64,000 nt of DNA, taken from Methylomonas sp. Lineage in GTDB: Bacteria > Pseudomonadota > Gammaproteobacteria > Methylococcales > Methylomonadaceae. This document shows, in pieces, positions 35,674-45,215 of this stretch (position 1 is the stretch's first letter; every line of letters starts with the position of its first letter). The stretch covers positions 5,274 to 69,273 of the forward strand of contig NZ_JALOBS010000025.1 in the NCBI RefSeq assembly GCF_023228165.1, read 5' to 3'. A model generated the notes under the pieces. That model saw only the letters and a program-made list of their open reading frames with translations. It ran no database searches and was not told the DNA's origin. Made by a program: the position numbers and the translations under genes.

Positions 35674-37146
35674 TTAAAACTCAAAATGGGCTCGCACGCC
35701 ATAAACATGCACCGGTCCACGATCGGCGTTGTAGCCGGGGTTGGCAATATGCTGATAGTCCAGCGTCATCCAGGCAAAGCTCAGCAAATTGAATTTGTAG
35801 TAAAGATCGACTACTTGCTCCGGCCGGTAATTGATTTTGCCGTCGCCGATAAACGCATCTACCCCGCCCAAGTTTAAATACGCCACATGACTGCTTGCCA
35901 ACCAGTTACCGGCATAGCCAATACCTAGCGCATCGTTGGGCCTACCCCAACGGTTGCCGCTGATTTGCGCGCCGAACGATAATGACCGGTCCGACGAGGT
36001 GTAGGAATACACCTCTGTTTTTCCATCGCTGACCATCCCGCGCAGAAACACGCCAATATCCTCGCGAATTTGTTGTTCGAGATTAAGACCCATGCCTATT
36101 TTGACATTGGCTTTTCGCGCCCAACAAAGATCCGGAGCATTACTATTGGTGGAATCGTAGCTAAAGGTGGCGCAGTTTGCGGCATTTTGCGCTGGATTGG
36201 TTTGCAGGGCGGCAATGGCGTCGTTCCAGCTTGCCATATGCTCCCGGTTTCGGTAGGCCAGTACCCGGATTGCACCGGGTTGATCAAAAATAACATGCCG
36301 ATGTTCCAGTTCCGCTTGGTCGCCATAGTATTTGAATAATCTAAAATCCAACGGCAAGTCGTTGGGGTTTTGTGGGGTGGCGAAGCGTCCGATCCTGAAG
36401 GTCCAGTCGTCGTAATAATATTCGGCGGCCAGGCCCACACTATAGCCGCGCGCATCGGCGGCAAAGTCGTAAGCGGCGTTGGCCAGAAAAGCCATATTGA
36501 AAAACTGCTGGCGCAAGTTGGCGGCATAGTTGTTTTTATCGAAAATATCCAACACACTCAGGTTGCCGCCGGTAACAACCAGCCGTCGATTCTGTTTATA
36601 TCCGCCTAATTGCAATTGACCCGATTCGACATGTTGCTCGCCGCCTCCGAAATTAAAGGTTTGTTGTAGATAAAAACGCGATTTGTACCAAGTGGCGCTG
36701 GCCGAGCCGTTCTTCTGCAGTTCGAAATTCTGGATGCTGCCGCCCAGGCCTTTCAGACCTGACAGCGGTAACTCGGAGATCATCTCCGGTGCCAGATAAA
36801 TCTCGCCCCCCGTCCAGGCCTTTAAGCCGAAATAAGCCGTGACGGTGCCGGTAAAGCTGCGTTCGGCGTCGGGCGACAAGGAATGCGGACTGCCGTTGAG
36901 ATTGGTATAGGCAGCTGGAAACGCCGGTTTCCAGCTGGAGATATAGGTGGCTTGCGCATAGGCGTTCCAACGCTCATCCTGCATAGCGTGCCAGTCCGAA
37001 TCGGCTAACGACTGCATCAGGGAAAAGCGATCGCTCTGCTCGGCAGCCTGCACCGGCGGCGCGGATGCCTCTACTATTAGCCAAGATACCGCCGATATGA
37101 AAGCGAGGAATAATCGTGTTCTGGATAAAACTGCCGACATTCGCAT
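35674..37146 (-). CDS. OprB-like carbohydrate-selective porin
   Basis: 490 aa with signal peptide (about 1-34, ending PVQAAEQ) and alternating beta-strand pattern throughout, ending with the aromatic outer-membrane signal HFEF. The C-terminal segment NPGYNADRGPVHVYGVRAHF is the hallmark of the OprB porin family, as is the early YISSWKPAF/YFGLKAWTGGEIYLAPE region. It should form an outer-membrane beta barrel for passive uptake of sugars or other small solutes. The flanking DNA holds relics of an IS110 transposase on one side and trkH on the other. Confidence 0.88.
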   Translation of the reverse strand: MRMSAVLSRTRLFLAFISAVSWLIVEASAPPVQAAEQSDRFSLMQSLADSDWHAMQDERWNAYAQATYISSWKPAFPAAYTNLNGSPHSLSPDAERSFTGTVTAYFGLKAWTGGEIYLAPEMISELPLSGLKGLGGSIQNFELQKNGSASATWYKSRFYLQQTFNFGGGEQHVESGQLQLGGYKQNRRLVVTGGNLSVLDIFDKNNYAANLRQQFFNMAFLANAAYDFAADARGYSVGLAAEYYYDDWTFRIGRFATPQNPNDLPLDFRLFKYYGDQAELEHRHVIFDQPGAIRVLAYRNREHMASWNDAIAALQTNPAQNAANCATFSYDSTNSNAPDLCWARKANVKIGMGLNLEQQIREDIGVFLRGMVSDGKTEVYSYTSSDRSLSFGAQISGNRWGRPNDALGIGYAGNWLASSHVAYLNLGGVDAFIGDGKINYRPEQVVDLYYKFNLLSFAWMTLDYQHIANPGYNADRGPVHVYGVRAHFEF

Positions 37147-37264
37147 ATTCTCGCTGTAGAAAAGCCTTTTGGGTTAATGGGTAAAGCGCGGGCCCGAGCG
37201 CCGCGCCGCCGACCCGGTTTCGATCGAGACTACACTCGGCCCGGTCTTCTCGCGCTTCAATTTT

Positions 37265-37396
37265 TCAGAAGTCGGGGGTGAACAGCAGCAGTAAAGTGAA
37301 CACCTCCAACCGTCCCAATAGCATAGCGATAGCGCAAATCCAGGTTTGAAAATCGTTCACACCGGCATAATTGCTGGTGGGGTCGACGTTGTTGAT
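37265..37396 (-). pseudogene. trkH potassium transporter C-terminal remnant
   Basis: On the minus strand a short frame reads CINNVDPTSNYAGVNDFQ followed by AMLLGRLEVFTLLLLFTPDF and a stop. This is the diagnostic C terminus of TrkH (…NNVGPTSNFAGVNDFxKW…AMLLGRLEIFTLLVLFTPAFW). Upstream the similarity continues only in another frame (ISALSAII) and with an isolated LLAFLGG, after which no transporter sequence is found. The gene has been reduced to about the last 44 codons plus scrambled debris. Confidence 0.8.
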
Positions 37397-37595
37397 GCAG
37401 GGATTATGGCGCTGAGCGCGGAAATAGGCTACAGGCCGGCGAACATCCGCGCCACCGAGAAAGGCGAGCAATGAGCTAGATGGTTTTTGCACTATTGGGC
37501 CTGCTTGTGTCCGGCGTTTTTAGCATGTGTCGGGCGTATTGTTGAAACGCCACTAAGGTTTTGGCATCGGTAAACCGAGTCTTAACTAATGAGCC

Positions 37596-37627
37596 AAAAA
37601 AACCGGCATCAAATTACCGATGCCGGT
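37596..37627 (-). terminator. factor-independent terminator of the DUF2490 gene
   Basis: On the minus strand: ACCGGCATC, loop, GATGCCGGT, then TTTTTT. The stem is 9 bp perfect (plus-strand arms 37602-37610 and 37619-37627), 120 bp after the DUF2490 stop codon. Confidence 0.8.
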
Positions 37628-37746
37628 CACCAGTGACCTCAGCGGGAACTAACTCTATACACTAATATCGTCTAAGCAAATATTTATTCGGACCGGTCGA
37701 GACAGGGGGTCCTTCTCAAGCCTGACGGCCGAGTCTTGGACGCGAT

Positions 37747-38463
37747 TTAAAATTTATAGCTTAGATTGAACTGCACGTTATGCGTGAACAAGTTATTGCC
37801 GGCTTTGCTATACACGTATTGGCCCATGTACCCCAAATCGGCCCCCAGCTGTTTGGTGATTTGATAGTTGAATCCGCCAAAGGCGCGGTTTTCGCTAAAA
37901 CCGGTGCGGCCGAAACTATTGTTGTTGACATAAAGCAGCATTTCTTCGCCGGCATACATACGTAAGTCTTCGTTTATGAACGCCAGCGGATAACTGAGCT
38001 GAAACAATTGCCGCAAGCGCACGCCTACATCGCCGGTACCTTGTCTAATGCGTTGTTCCAGTCGGGTGCGGGCCGTGAAGCGTAAATCCTTCAAGCTGGA
38101 GTTCCACAAAAAATCCTCGTAAGGCCGGCTTTCCTGATAAGCCAGTTTATCCAGCGGATGAAGCCAGTCATGCGTATAGCCGACCCAGAAACTGGCATTT
38201 TTAGTGACGTCATAGCCTACTTGGGCAAACAACAGGTTTTCCGAGAAACGGTTGCCGCCCGGATTATCGTCCTGGGTTCTGGCTTGATTCATGACCAGCC
38301 AACGAAAGCTCTTTAATTTTGGCGATATTTTATCCAGACTACCCGACAAAGTTAACGAACTCCAAGTGCCGCCCACATCGTTGGTCACTGCGTGACTGAC
38401 GGGTGCAAACCCCGTAGCCAGTAAAGGCAAAATTTTTAATGTGGTTAAAAGTTTATTACGCAT
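37747..38463 (-). CDS. DUF2490 family outer-membrane beta-barrel protein
   Basis: 238 aa with signal peptide (MRNKLLTTLKILPLLATGFAPVSHA). The mature part is a run of amphipathic beta strands with DUF2490 features: WSSLTLSGSL at the start, ENLLFAQVGYDVTKNASFWVGYTH, RTRLEQRIRQGTGDVGVRLRQL, and a closing strand ending in SYKF with terminal aromatic residue. Family members are small outer-membrane barrels of unknown function. It stands alone with its own terminator. Confidence 0.85.
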   Translation of the reverse strand: MRNKLLTTLKILPLLATGFAPVSHAVTNDVGGTWSSLTLSGSLDKISPKLKSFRWLVMNQARTQDDNPGGNRFSENLLFAQVGYDVTKNASFWVGYTHDWLHPLDKLAYQESRPYEDFLWNSSLKDLRFTARTRLEQRIRQGTGDVGVRLRQLFQLSYPLAFINEDLRMYAGEEMLLYVNNNSFGRTGFSENRAFGGFNYQITKQLGADLGYMGQYVYSKAGNNLFTHNVQFNLSYKF

Positions 38464-39219
38464 CGATTACCTCTAAAAATTGTGAGCCGCGGATAATGAA
38501 TTTGTCTAAAACTCATTCCATAAAAGCTGGCTAAATCACTGCTGTTAATTAAAAGCAGTCGCTAGCGCTGAATGTTTACCGGACTATCCATCGCCCTCGC
38601 TAACGACTGACATAAATCATGCAATGCCAAAAATGTGCCAAGTGATTATGGCCGGGTCTGCCGAGGCTTTAGGTGGTTTTCCGCAGTCAAAGCGGTGTTT
38701 ATGAACCGTTGTAAAGCGGTGGTTTTAAACTGTAATCAAGTTTTGTTAGAATTTTTGCTTAGCCGCTGAAATGGATGCGGGGGCTTCAGATATCGTTGCG
38801 TATGTCGTTTTTAGGGGGTACGGGGGGCATATTAAGCTTTTCTGCACCGAAAATCGTTTGAAAATAACACTCGGCTACGTGCAATCGCTAGTTATAAGCG
38901 CGTTTAATCAAAAAATAAGCAATTGCGACAAGCAAAACATTCTGAATGAATATAATAGAGGCGGTCCATAGGCTTGGGGGCGATTGGAATGTTACTGACT
39001 AACAGCCAATTTTACATTGCAATGCCAGTTGCAACGGTAATCAAAGAAATCAGCAAATGGGGGGGAAACTTTCCGTGTAAACCGCAATTTGCGAGGCTGT
39101 AAATTTCTAAAGTTAAAGCCATTTTTGTTTATAGCAACGCAATGGGCTATACGCACACAGCGTTCTCCTCTTGCGCTCGACGCCGTTACAGGCAACACGG
39201 TCACATGCGCTTGTACAAA
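38464..39219. other. 756-bp intergenic region, no gene supported
   Basis: AT-richer spacer between the DUF2490 gene and the HDOD-REC-GGDEF gene. A 66-codon frame at 38771-38971 has no ribosome site and no recognisable sequence. No strong hairpin with T-tract was found. The DUF2490 promoter should lie in its left part. Confidence 0.5.
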
Positions 39220-41091
39220 TTACAACGGTGCCAGTTGCACCGCGTTGCGTGTGCTGGCTTTGACTTTATACAAGGCTTTATCGGCCAGCGTTATCAAGGC
39301 TTGACAGCCCGGCTTGTCGCCCACGGAGCCAGCCACGCCCACGCTAACGGTGATGGGCCGTCTCAAAGCCAGCCCTTGTGGTTGATGCGTCTCTATGGCC
39401 TTGCGTATCCTTTCACCCAGCCATACGGCAGTGGCCCCGTCGGTGTTGGTGGCAATCACCAAGAACTCTTCCCCGCCGAAACGGCAGACGATATCGCTGG
39501 TCCTAGCTGCCGATTTCATGATTTTAGCGGCATGAGTCAGCACCATATCCCCGACATCATGGCCTAAAGTGTCATTGACGGATTTGAAAAAATCCAGGTC
39601 CAGCATCAATACACTGAACGGCCGGCGATAGCGCAGTGCTGTCGCCCACTCCTGTTCCAGGCGTGTCAGGGCATAACGGCGATTGGGCAGGCCGGTCAGG
39701 ATGTCGGTATTCGCCATCATAGCCAGGCGGCGGTTGGCGACGGACAGTTCGGCGCTGTAACGTTCGATATCCTGTTTTTCCTTTTCCACGTCTCGTTGCA
39801 GCATGACGATACGTTGCCCGGCGTAGATTCGGGCCAGCAAAACCCTTAGACTGACCGGTTTGGTGACATAGTCGTTAATGCCGGCATCGAAGGCTTCCAC
39901 CAGCTCGTCTTCGGTTTCCGCCGCAGTTAGCATGATGATGTACAGATTTTTGCCGAAGGTCGAACGGCGTAGGGTTTTGCACAAGCTCAGCCCGTCCATG
40001 GACTTAATGTGTCTGTCGGTGATCAGTAATTGCGGCATCTGTTCGAGAATTTGCTTCAATGCCGTTTCGGCATCGCGAAAACTTACGACACGATGACCGG
40101 CCGCTGTCAGCTGTTTTGATAGGTGTGCCAGCAGCAACGGATCATCATCGACCATTATAATATCCAGCCCCGACAAGTCGGCGCGGCCATTTTTGGCACC
40201 ATCTGGCAGAGGCAAACGCGCCTGAGTGCGCATCTGGGTCTGGGTGTCTATGTCGATTTGCTTGCCCCATTGCTGCCATTGTTGCTCGATTTCGGCAATG
40301 AAGGCTTCAACCATGCTGGCATCGACACCATGGTGTTGCGCTAGCGGTTGCAACTCCGGCATCAGCAAAGCGCGCTGGACATCATCGGAGAGTAAGTAGC
40401 GGACAATTTGCCGGGCAAAAGTCAGTTGCTCGGCAAGGCGAGCGGCACGCGAGACTTCCGTGGTGGGTGCAAAGCTCAGTTTCAGTCCATTGACGAATAT
40501 GTCCGGCAAGCCCCAGTCCCGCAACAGTAGCAGGTTGAGCTCGTGATGATCTACCGCAAAACGTTCACGTTCCAACTGCAGCAAGTTGCCTTCCTGCGCC
40601 GATTTTAGACATTCGCCATAACGATCGGACCATGCGGTGGCCAGGGTTAGTTTGCCGATATCCGACAACAAGCCCAGGGTGAAGGCTTCATCCGGCGCAA
40701 CGGTACCTTCCCGACTGGTGATGGTAGCAATAGCAACAGCCATGGCCAAAGCCTGCGCCCAATATAGGCGGTAATCAAACCCGGGACATTGTCCGTTCTT
40801 ATGGTTGCCTAGCAAAGACAGACTCAAGGCAAAATTGCGCACCGACTGCATACCCAGCATGATTACGGCATCATGGATGTTTGCCACCGGCCGGTGAGCG
40901 CCGAATGCCGCCGAGTTGGCAAAACTGAGGATGCGTGCTGTCAGGGCCGGATCTACCTTGACTAATTCGGATAGTTTATGGACATCGGCATCATCCCGTT
41001 GCATCAGTTGCATGATGGCCAATGCGGTACCGGACGGCGTTGGCAGGCGTTCGGTCGCCTTGAACTCCTGAAAGTTAAATTCACTGCGCAT
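39220..41091 (-). CDS. HDOD - response receiver - GGDEF triple-domain signalling protein
   Basis: 623 aa, cytoplasmic. An HDOD domain occupies about 10-215 (LPTPSGTALAIMQLMQRD, SDIGKLTLA). A receiver domain follows at about 308-430 with the acidic pair in IIMVDDDPLLLA, phospho-acceptor Asp in LLITDRHIKSMDG, Thr in IMLTAAE and Lys in YVTKPVSL. A GGDEF domain spans about 455-620 with active site CRFGGEEFLV and an RxxD inhibitory site (RTSD). The order is unusual: receiver placed in the middle, HDOD as input. It should be a c-di-GMP synthase switched by phosphorylation and by whatever HDOD binds. No cognate histidine kinase gene is adjacent. Confidence 0.92.
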   Translation of the reverse strand: MRSEFNFQEFKATERLPTPSGTALAIMQLMQRDDADVHKLSELVKVDPALTARILSFANSAAFGAHRPVANIHDAVIMLGMQSVRNFALSLSLLGNHKNGQCPGFDYRLYWAQALAMAVAIATITSREGTVAPDEAFTLGLLSDIGKLTLATAWSDRYGECLKSAQEGNLLQLERERFAVDHHELNLLLLRDWGLPDIFVNGLKLSFAPTTEVSRAARLAEQLTFARQIVRYLLSDDVQRALLMPELQPLAQHHGVDASMVEAFIAEIEQQWQQWGKQIDIDTQTQMRTQARLPLPDGAKNGRADLSGLDIIMVDDDPLLLAHLSKQLTAAGHRVVSFRDAETALKQILEQMPQLLITDRHIKSMDGLSLCKTLRRSTFGKNLYIIMLTAAETEDELVEAFDAGINDYVTKPVSLRVLLARIYAGQRIVMLQRDVEKEKQDIERYSAELSVANRRLAMMANTDILTGLPNRRYALTRLEQEWATALRYRRPFSVLMLDLDFFKSVNDTLGHDVGDMVLTHAAKIMKSAARTSDIVCRFGGEEFLVIATNTDGATAVWLGERIRKAIETHQPQGLALRRPITVSVGVAGSVGDKPGCQALITLADKALYKVKASTRNAVQLAPL

Positions 41092-41388
41092 AAAATTATT
41101 CTCTTTTCAAAATAGACACTAGTTATTGTGGTGAAAATTTCAATTATCGAGTTCTCTGCCAGTCTCCTGGTCCGTTTGGCATCACCTCGATTTGGCGTTA
41201 GTCTACCGAGGCTGAATGGTGGTTATGATGGAGATGCAGCTTGATTTGATCCTGTACTTAGTGGCCGGTTTCGGCGCCTTAAGGCGTTTTGCCACGGGGC
41301 GTTTGTGCAGCGTTACAATGGGCTTCCCGACAGGCGAATTTTTGCTGGGACTGCAAGTCGCGTTAGGCTGCTGAAATCCGATAGACTT

Positions 41389-42225
41389 CTAGTTCGACAA
41401 CGCTAAAGTATCTTCCAAAGCGATTTCCAGTTCGGCCAGTGTGACTTCGGATAGTCCAAGGCGGGTTGCTTCCTCGCTATGCGAAACGACGAGTTTGGGG
41501 TCCGGCCGCAGTGTAATGCCCAGTTTGTAGGACACCATGTCGGCAACCCTGACCATTAGTTCAATCGTGCCGGTTTCTTCTGTCATTAGGTGATGGTGTT
41601 TCCCCGCGATATCGCAATATATTTCCGGAAGATTCCACGATTTAAGTAACCAAGCGCCTTTTTCCTCGTGCTGGCGAATGATAACCTCGTGAATCAAGTC
41701 TTGGGGTAAATTCAAGGCCGGATTCTTTTCGCACATATCCTCAATACACCTAAACAACAAAAGCTCTCCAATATCGTGGAACAATCCCGCCATAAAGGTT
41801 TCCTCGGCGAGCGCATCGAAAGCTAGTCGCTTTGCCAGCCACTCGCTGCCTAAGGCGACCGCCACGCTGTGCTGCCATAATTTGACCATGAATTGCTCGG
41901 TTTCCGGATTCTTGGAAGAAAAAAGCCCTTTTTGCATGACCAGCGTAGCTATCTGTACCACGCGGGCTAATCCCAGCCGCACTATAGCTTCCTTGACGGT
42001 ATTTATCTTACTCAAGCCGGCATAGTACGATGAGTTGGCAACTCTAAGAACTTGGCTAGCCAAACTGGCATCCATGCCGATTTGTTTGGCGATGGCGTCT
42101 ATGGATCGGTTCTCGTCTTTTAAAGCATTGCGGAGTTCGCCGACGGCTTGGGGCAACACCGGCAATGCCGTGCTCCCTGATTCGATGGCTTCATTGATCA
42201 AATCCGTAAGTGATTTTTCGCTCAT
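41389..42225 (-). CDS. HDOD domain-containing protein
   Basis: 278 aa. The HDOD domain covers about 20-215: LPVLPQAVGELRNALKD, IDAIAKQIGMDASLASQVLRVANS, VKEAIVRLGLARVVQIATL, FMAGLFHDIGELLLF and GKHHHLM. The HD pair (FHDIGE) is kept here, unlike in the protein at 20752. It starts 15 bp after the ATPase gene on the same strand, which implies one operon and a link to type IV pilus or type II secretion control. Confidence 0.9.
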   Translation of the reverse strand: MSEKSLTDLINEAIESGSTALPVLPQAVGELRNALKDENRSIDAIAKQIGMDASLASQVLRVANSSYYAGLSKINTVKEAIVRLGLARVVQIATLVMQKGLFSSKNPETEQFMVKLWQHSVAVALGSEWLAKRLAFDALAEETFMAGLFHDIGELLLFRCIEDMCEKNPALNLPQDLIHEVIIRQHEEKGAWLLKSWNLPEIYCDIAGKHHHLMTEETGTIELMVRVADMVSYKLGITLRPDPKLVVSHSEEATRLGLSEVTLAELEIALEDTLALSN

Positions 42226-42240
42226 ATCGGAGGTTTTAAT

Positions 42241-44139
42241 TTAGCGGCTGCCCAGTAGGCGGCGTAGTTCGTAAAGGGGGCGAAGTTTACTGAAACGGGG
42301 TAAGTGATGGATAACTTCTCGTAACGAGGTAATTCCGGCTGCTGCTTTGACCAAACCGTCTTCCAGCAAGGTTACCAAACCGGCGGTTTCCAGACTAATC
42401 CGGCGGATTTCATAAGAGCTCTGGCGGCGCAGGATCGCGTCCTTGACCATTTCATTCATGGTTAAGAGTTCGAATACGCAAACCCGGCCAAGGTAGCCGG
42501 TGTAGCGGCACTTGTCGCAGCCTTTGCCCAGTAAGAAGGTGCTGCCGCTCAACTCGTTAGGCGTGATGTCCAAGCGGCGGAGCAAGGTCGGGTCGGGCGC
42601 CACTGGCTCTGAACAGTTGCGGCATACCCGGCGTATAAGGCGTTGAGATACGATGGAAACGACAGTGGAAGAAATCAGGAAAGCCTCGATCTCCATGTTA
42701 AGAAGCCGTAACAGGCCGCCAATGCTATCTTCGGTATGAAAGGTGGTCAATACTTTGTGGCCGGTCAACGCTGCCTAGATTGCGGTGTCGGCGGAAAACC
42801 GGTCGCGTATTTCGCCCAGTACGATGATATCGGGATCCTGCCTGACGATGTGCCGCAAGGTTTCCTCGTAGGTCAAATTGATCTTCGGGTTGATCGAGCA
42901 CTGAGCGATCCCGTCGATCACGTATTCGACCGGATCTTCCGCCGTAACGATGCTGACTTCCGGCGCATTTAGATAATCCAGAGCGCTGTAGAGGGTAGTG
43001 GTTTTGCCGGATCCGGTAGGCCCTGTGACGATGACCACCCCGGTCGGTACGTCTAGAGAATCCTGGATAAAATGTTCCAGCATCAAAGGAGCCATACCGA
43101 CTTCGTGAATATCAAGCAACTCCGTCTTGCGGTTCAACAAGCGCAGAACCACTTTTTCGCCATTGATGGTACTGAAAAATGAAGCCCGCATGTCGATAAC
43201 ATGATTCGTGACAGCTTGTTCGTATAGCACGCGCCCGTCTTGGTGCCGCCGCTTCTCGGCAATGTCGGCACCCGCCAGTACCTTGATTCGGCTAATCAGC
43301 GCTTGTGCAAATTTCGGCGAAAAGTCACGATAATGCACCATCATTCCGTCGATACGAAAACGGATGCGCAGTTTCAGTTCCAACGGCTCGATGTGGATAT
43401 CGCTGACCTCCTGTTGAATGGCGTCGTCGAATATTTGATTGAGAATTGCCACTACGGATTGATCGGTGATCGATTTTTTATCGTAGTTGGTGTTCCGCTC
43501 ATAATTCAGCAGAAATCGCAGTATCTGCGAATAGCGTCCCACTGCGGGTAAAATTTCGGCACCGAGAACATGGTGGGCAATTTCTATCGCCTCGCTGTCC
43601 AACGGGTCGCCGAAAGCCACCAAGATGCCGTCCGTCTGTTTTTCGATTGGCACAAAGCAGTGTTTAGTGGCTGATTTCAGCATCTGTTTCGACATCAGCG
43701 TCTGATCGACTCTGGCCACACTGAGGTCGATGACGGGAATTCCCTTCAGATTCGCCAAGACTTCCAGCATCTTGGTTTCGGAAATCAGGTTGCGTTCCAC
43801 CAGAATTTCGCCCAACTTCTTGTGCTTGCCATCTTGCTGTTTAATCGCCAAAGCTTGCTGAAGGTCAGTGCTGCTGATAAAGCCGAATTCCACCAGGAAA
43901 CACCCCAGCTTGACCTTAATCGGTTGGCTGCGGAAAATCTCTACGAGCTTGCTGTGTGTGACGTATGCCAAGTCGCAAAGCACAACTAATATGGGTTTGG
44001 GAAACTCCAGTTTTGCCTGAACGCGTCGCGCGTATTTCAGTTTGTCGGGATCGATTACGCCTTGTTCGATCAATATATCCAAAAAGCTATCGCGGAAGGT
44101 GGTTTCTGAATCCGGGGAGATGGTGTTGTTGGGCTCCAT
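42241..44139 (-). pseudogene. PilB/GspE-type secretion ATPase interrupted by an in-frame amber codon
   Basis: Two aligned parts in the same frame: 454 residues (44139-42778) ending IRDRFSADTAI, then TAG at 42777-42775, then AALTGHKVLTTFHTEDS and 177 residues to 42241. In PilB/GspE/MshE proteins the site reads TAxIAxxAALTGHxVxxTxHT, and the missing residue is normally Gln, so a CAG to TAG change explains the break. Otherwise it is complete (632 codons): two N-terminal MshEN-like domains, Walker A GPTGSGKTTTL, Asp box TAEDPVEYVI, Walker B RQDPDIIVLGEIRD, the His box just after the stop, and a four-cysteine zinc site (CRNC and CDKC). The truncated product would lack His box and zinc site and should be inactive. 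A HDOD gene follows. Confidence 0.88.
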
Positions 44140-44696
44140 GGCTACTTTATTGTGGCGTTTGTTATTTAATCAAAGTTAAGTTCAGTGTAATTGTAGCTGA
44201 ATAGCACCGCTATCAATAGGATAAGACGATTGGTCCCGCTTACAAAGGTTGCATGGCTCTATAAACGCCAACCCGATTTATCGCACTACATCGTCAATTA
44301 TTACGCCGTCAAATTTATAATTTTTTGCCTGGCGTCAATTAACTTTGCCGAAAAGGCCAGTTGTCGCTGGGCAGTTTTACATCCCACCCAACACCGCCGG
44401 ATGCTTTGAAACGCGACTGAGTAAAGACTCGCTACTCAAAACGGTACTCAGTTGTTGCCGATAGCAGGCACGGTTAAATCTTGCCGATTGTGATCGGCTT
44501 AAATGCACCGGCACAAAGGTTGAATTCAGCCGTTCATTTTCGAGGGTTGAGCCAAAAAATGGCCCAATTGAGCCATTGTCCGATGCCAAACGCATGGCAT
44601 AATTTCTGCGTACTTGTTAAGTAACCGCGAACGATGTTCAATCGCTACCGTCTAAGCAAGTCACGGTGATTATTTTTAATACCTGATGAGGAATTT
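44140..44696. other. 557-bp intergenic region between divergent genes
   Basis: The region separates the ATPase gene (minus) from the plus-strand run of genes that begins at 44697. No frame, tRNA or strong hairpin is convincing. Promoters for both directions must lie here; no consensus pair stands out. Confidence 0.5.
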
Positions 44697-45170
44697 ATGC
44701 GTCCATTTTTAGTATCAAGCTTTGCGGCAATTACTTTTTCGCTTGCCTCGCTAGGCCATGCGGATAGCCATCCGGTTAGTATTCCGGAAAAAGTCAGTCA
44801 GAATATTTTGAAACGGCATCCGTCCGCTTACGATCTGCGGGCCAGCCATGAAACCCACTTTGGCCAGCAATTATTGGAGGTCGGTTACAAAGACGAAACC
44901 GGGCAACCTATCCTGGAATTATTTACGTCTCATGGCCATCTGCTTACCAACGAACTGTTGATTGAAGATTTCCAGGAAATTTATCCACAAGTTACTGCTG
45001 TATTGAAACGGGAGTTTCCGCAGCACGAGTTTAAAAAGGCCGAACTGATCGGCAATCCTAATGGGGTGGGCGAAGAGTATGAAATTTATCTGCATGCGGC
45101 GGGTACGGACTGGAAGGTGTCGGTTTCCGGCGACGGAGAACTATTAGATAAACAACCGCTAACACCTTAA
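44697..45170 (+). CDS. exported PepSY-like small protein
   Basis: 157 aa with signal peptide (MRPFLVSSFAAITFSLASLGHADS). The mature protein shows two PepSY/BLIP-like alpha-beta units: ILKRHPSAYDLRASHETHFG with strands, then VLKREFPQHEFKKAELIG and EEYEIYLHAAGTDWKVSVSGDGELL. Proteins of this kind are periplasmic and small, of unknown role. The ATG follows a usable ribosome site (GATGAGGAATTT). A similar-sized exported protein occurs at 53295, at the far side of the lysyl-phosphatidylglycerol locus. Confidence 0.75.
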   Translation: MRPFLVSSFAAITFSLASLGHADSHPVSIPEKVSQNILKRHPSAYDLRASHETHFGQQLLEVGYKDETGQPILELFTSHGHLLTNELLIEDFQEIYPQVTAVLKREFPQHEFKKAELIGNPNGVGEEYEIYLHAAGTDWKVSVSGDGELLDKQPLTP

Positions 45171-45215
45171 AGCCATGTCTATAGAATCGATTTCGCATTG
45201 TTTGGAGTTGACTGA

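Noticed and set aside
38771..38971. 66-codon frame in the DUF2490 upstream region
   Set aside because: No ribosome site, no recognisable sequence, AT-rich intergenic context.
42775..42777. Programmed readthrough or pyrrolysine at the TAG codon
   Set aside because: No pyrrolysine machinery is visible and the residue expected by homology is an ordinary Gln; a simple nonsense change explains it better.
44377..44595. 72-codon minus frame upstream of the PepSY-like gene
   Set aside because: No homology, no ribosome site; probably chance in a 557-bp gap.
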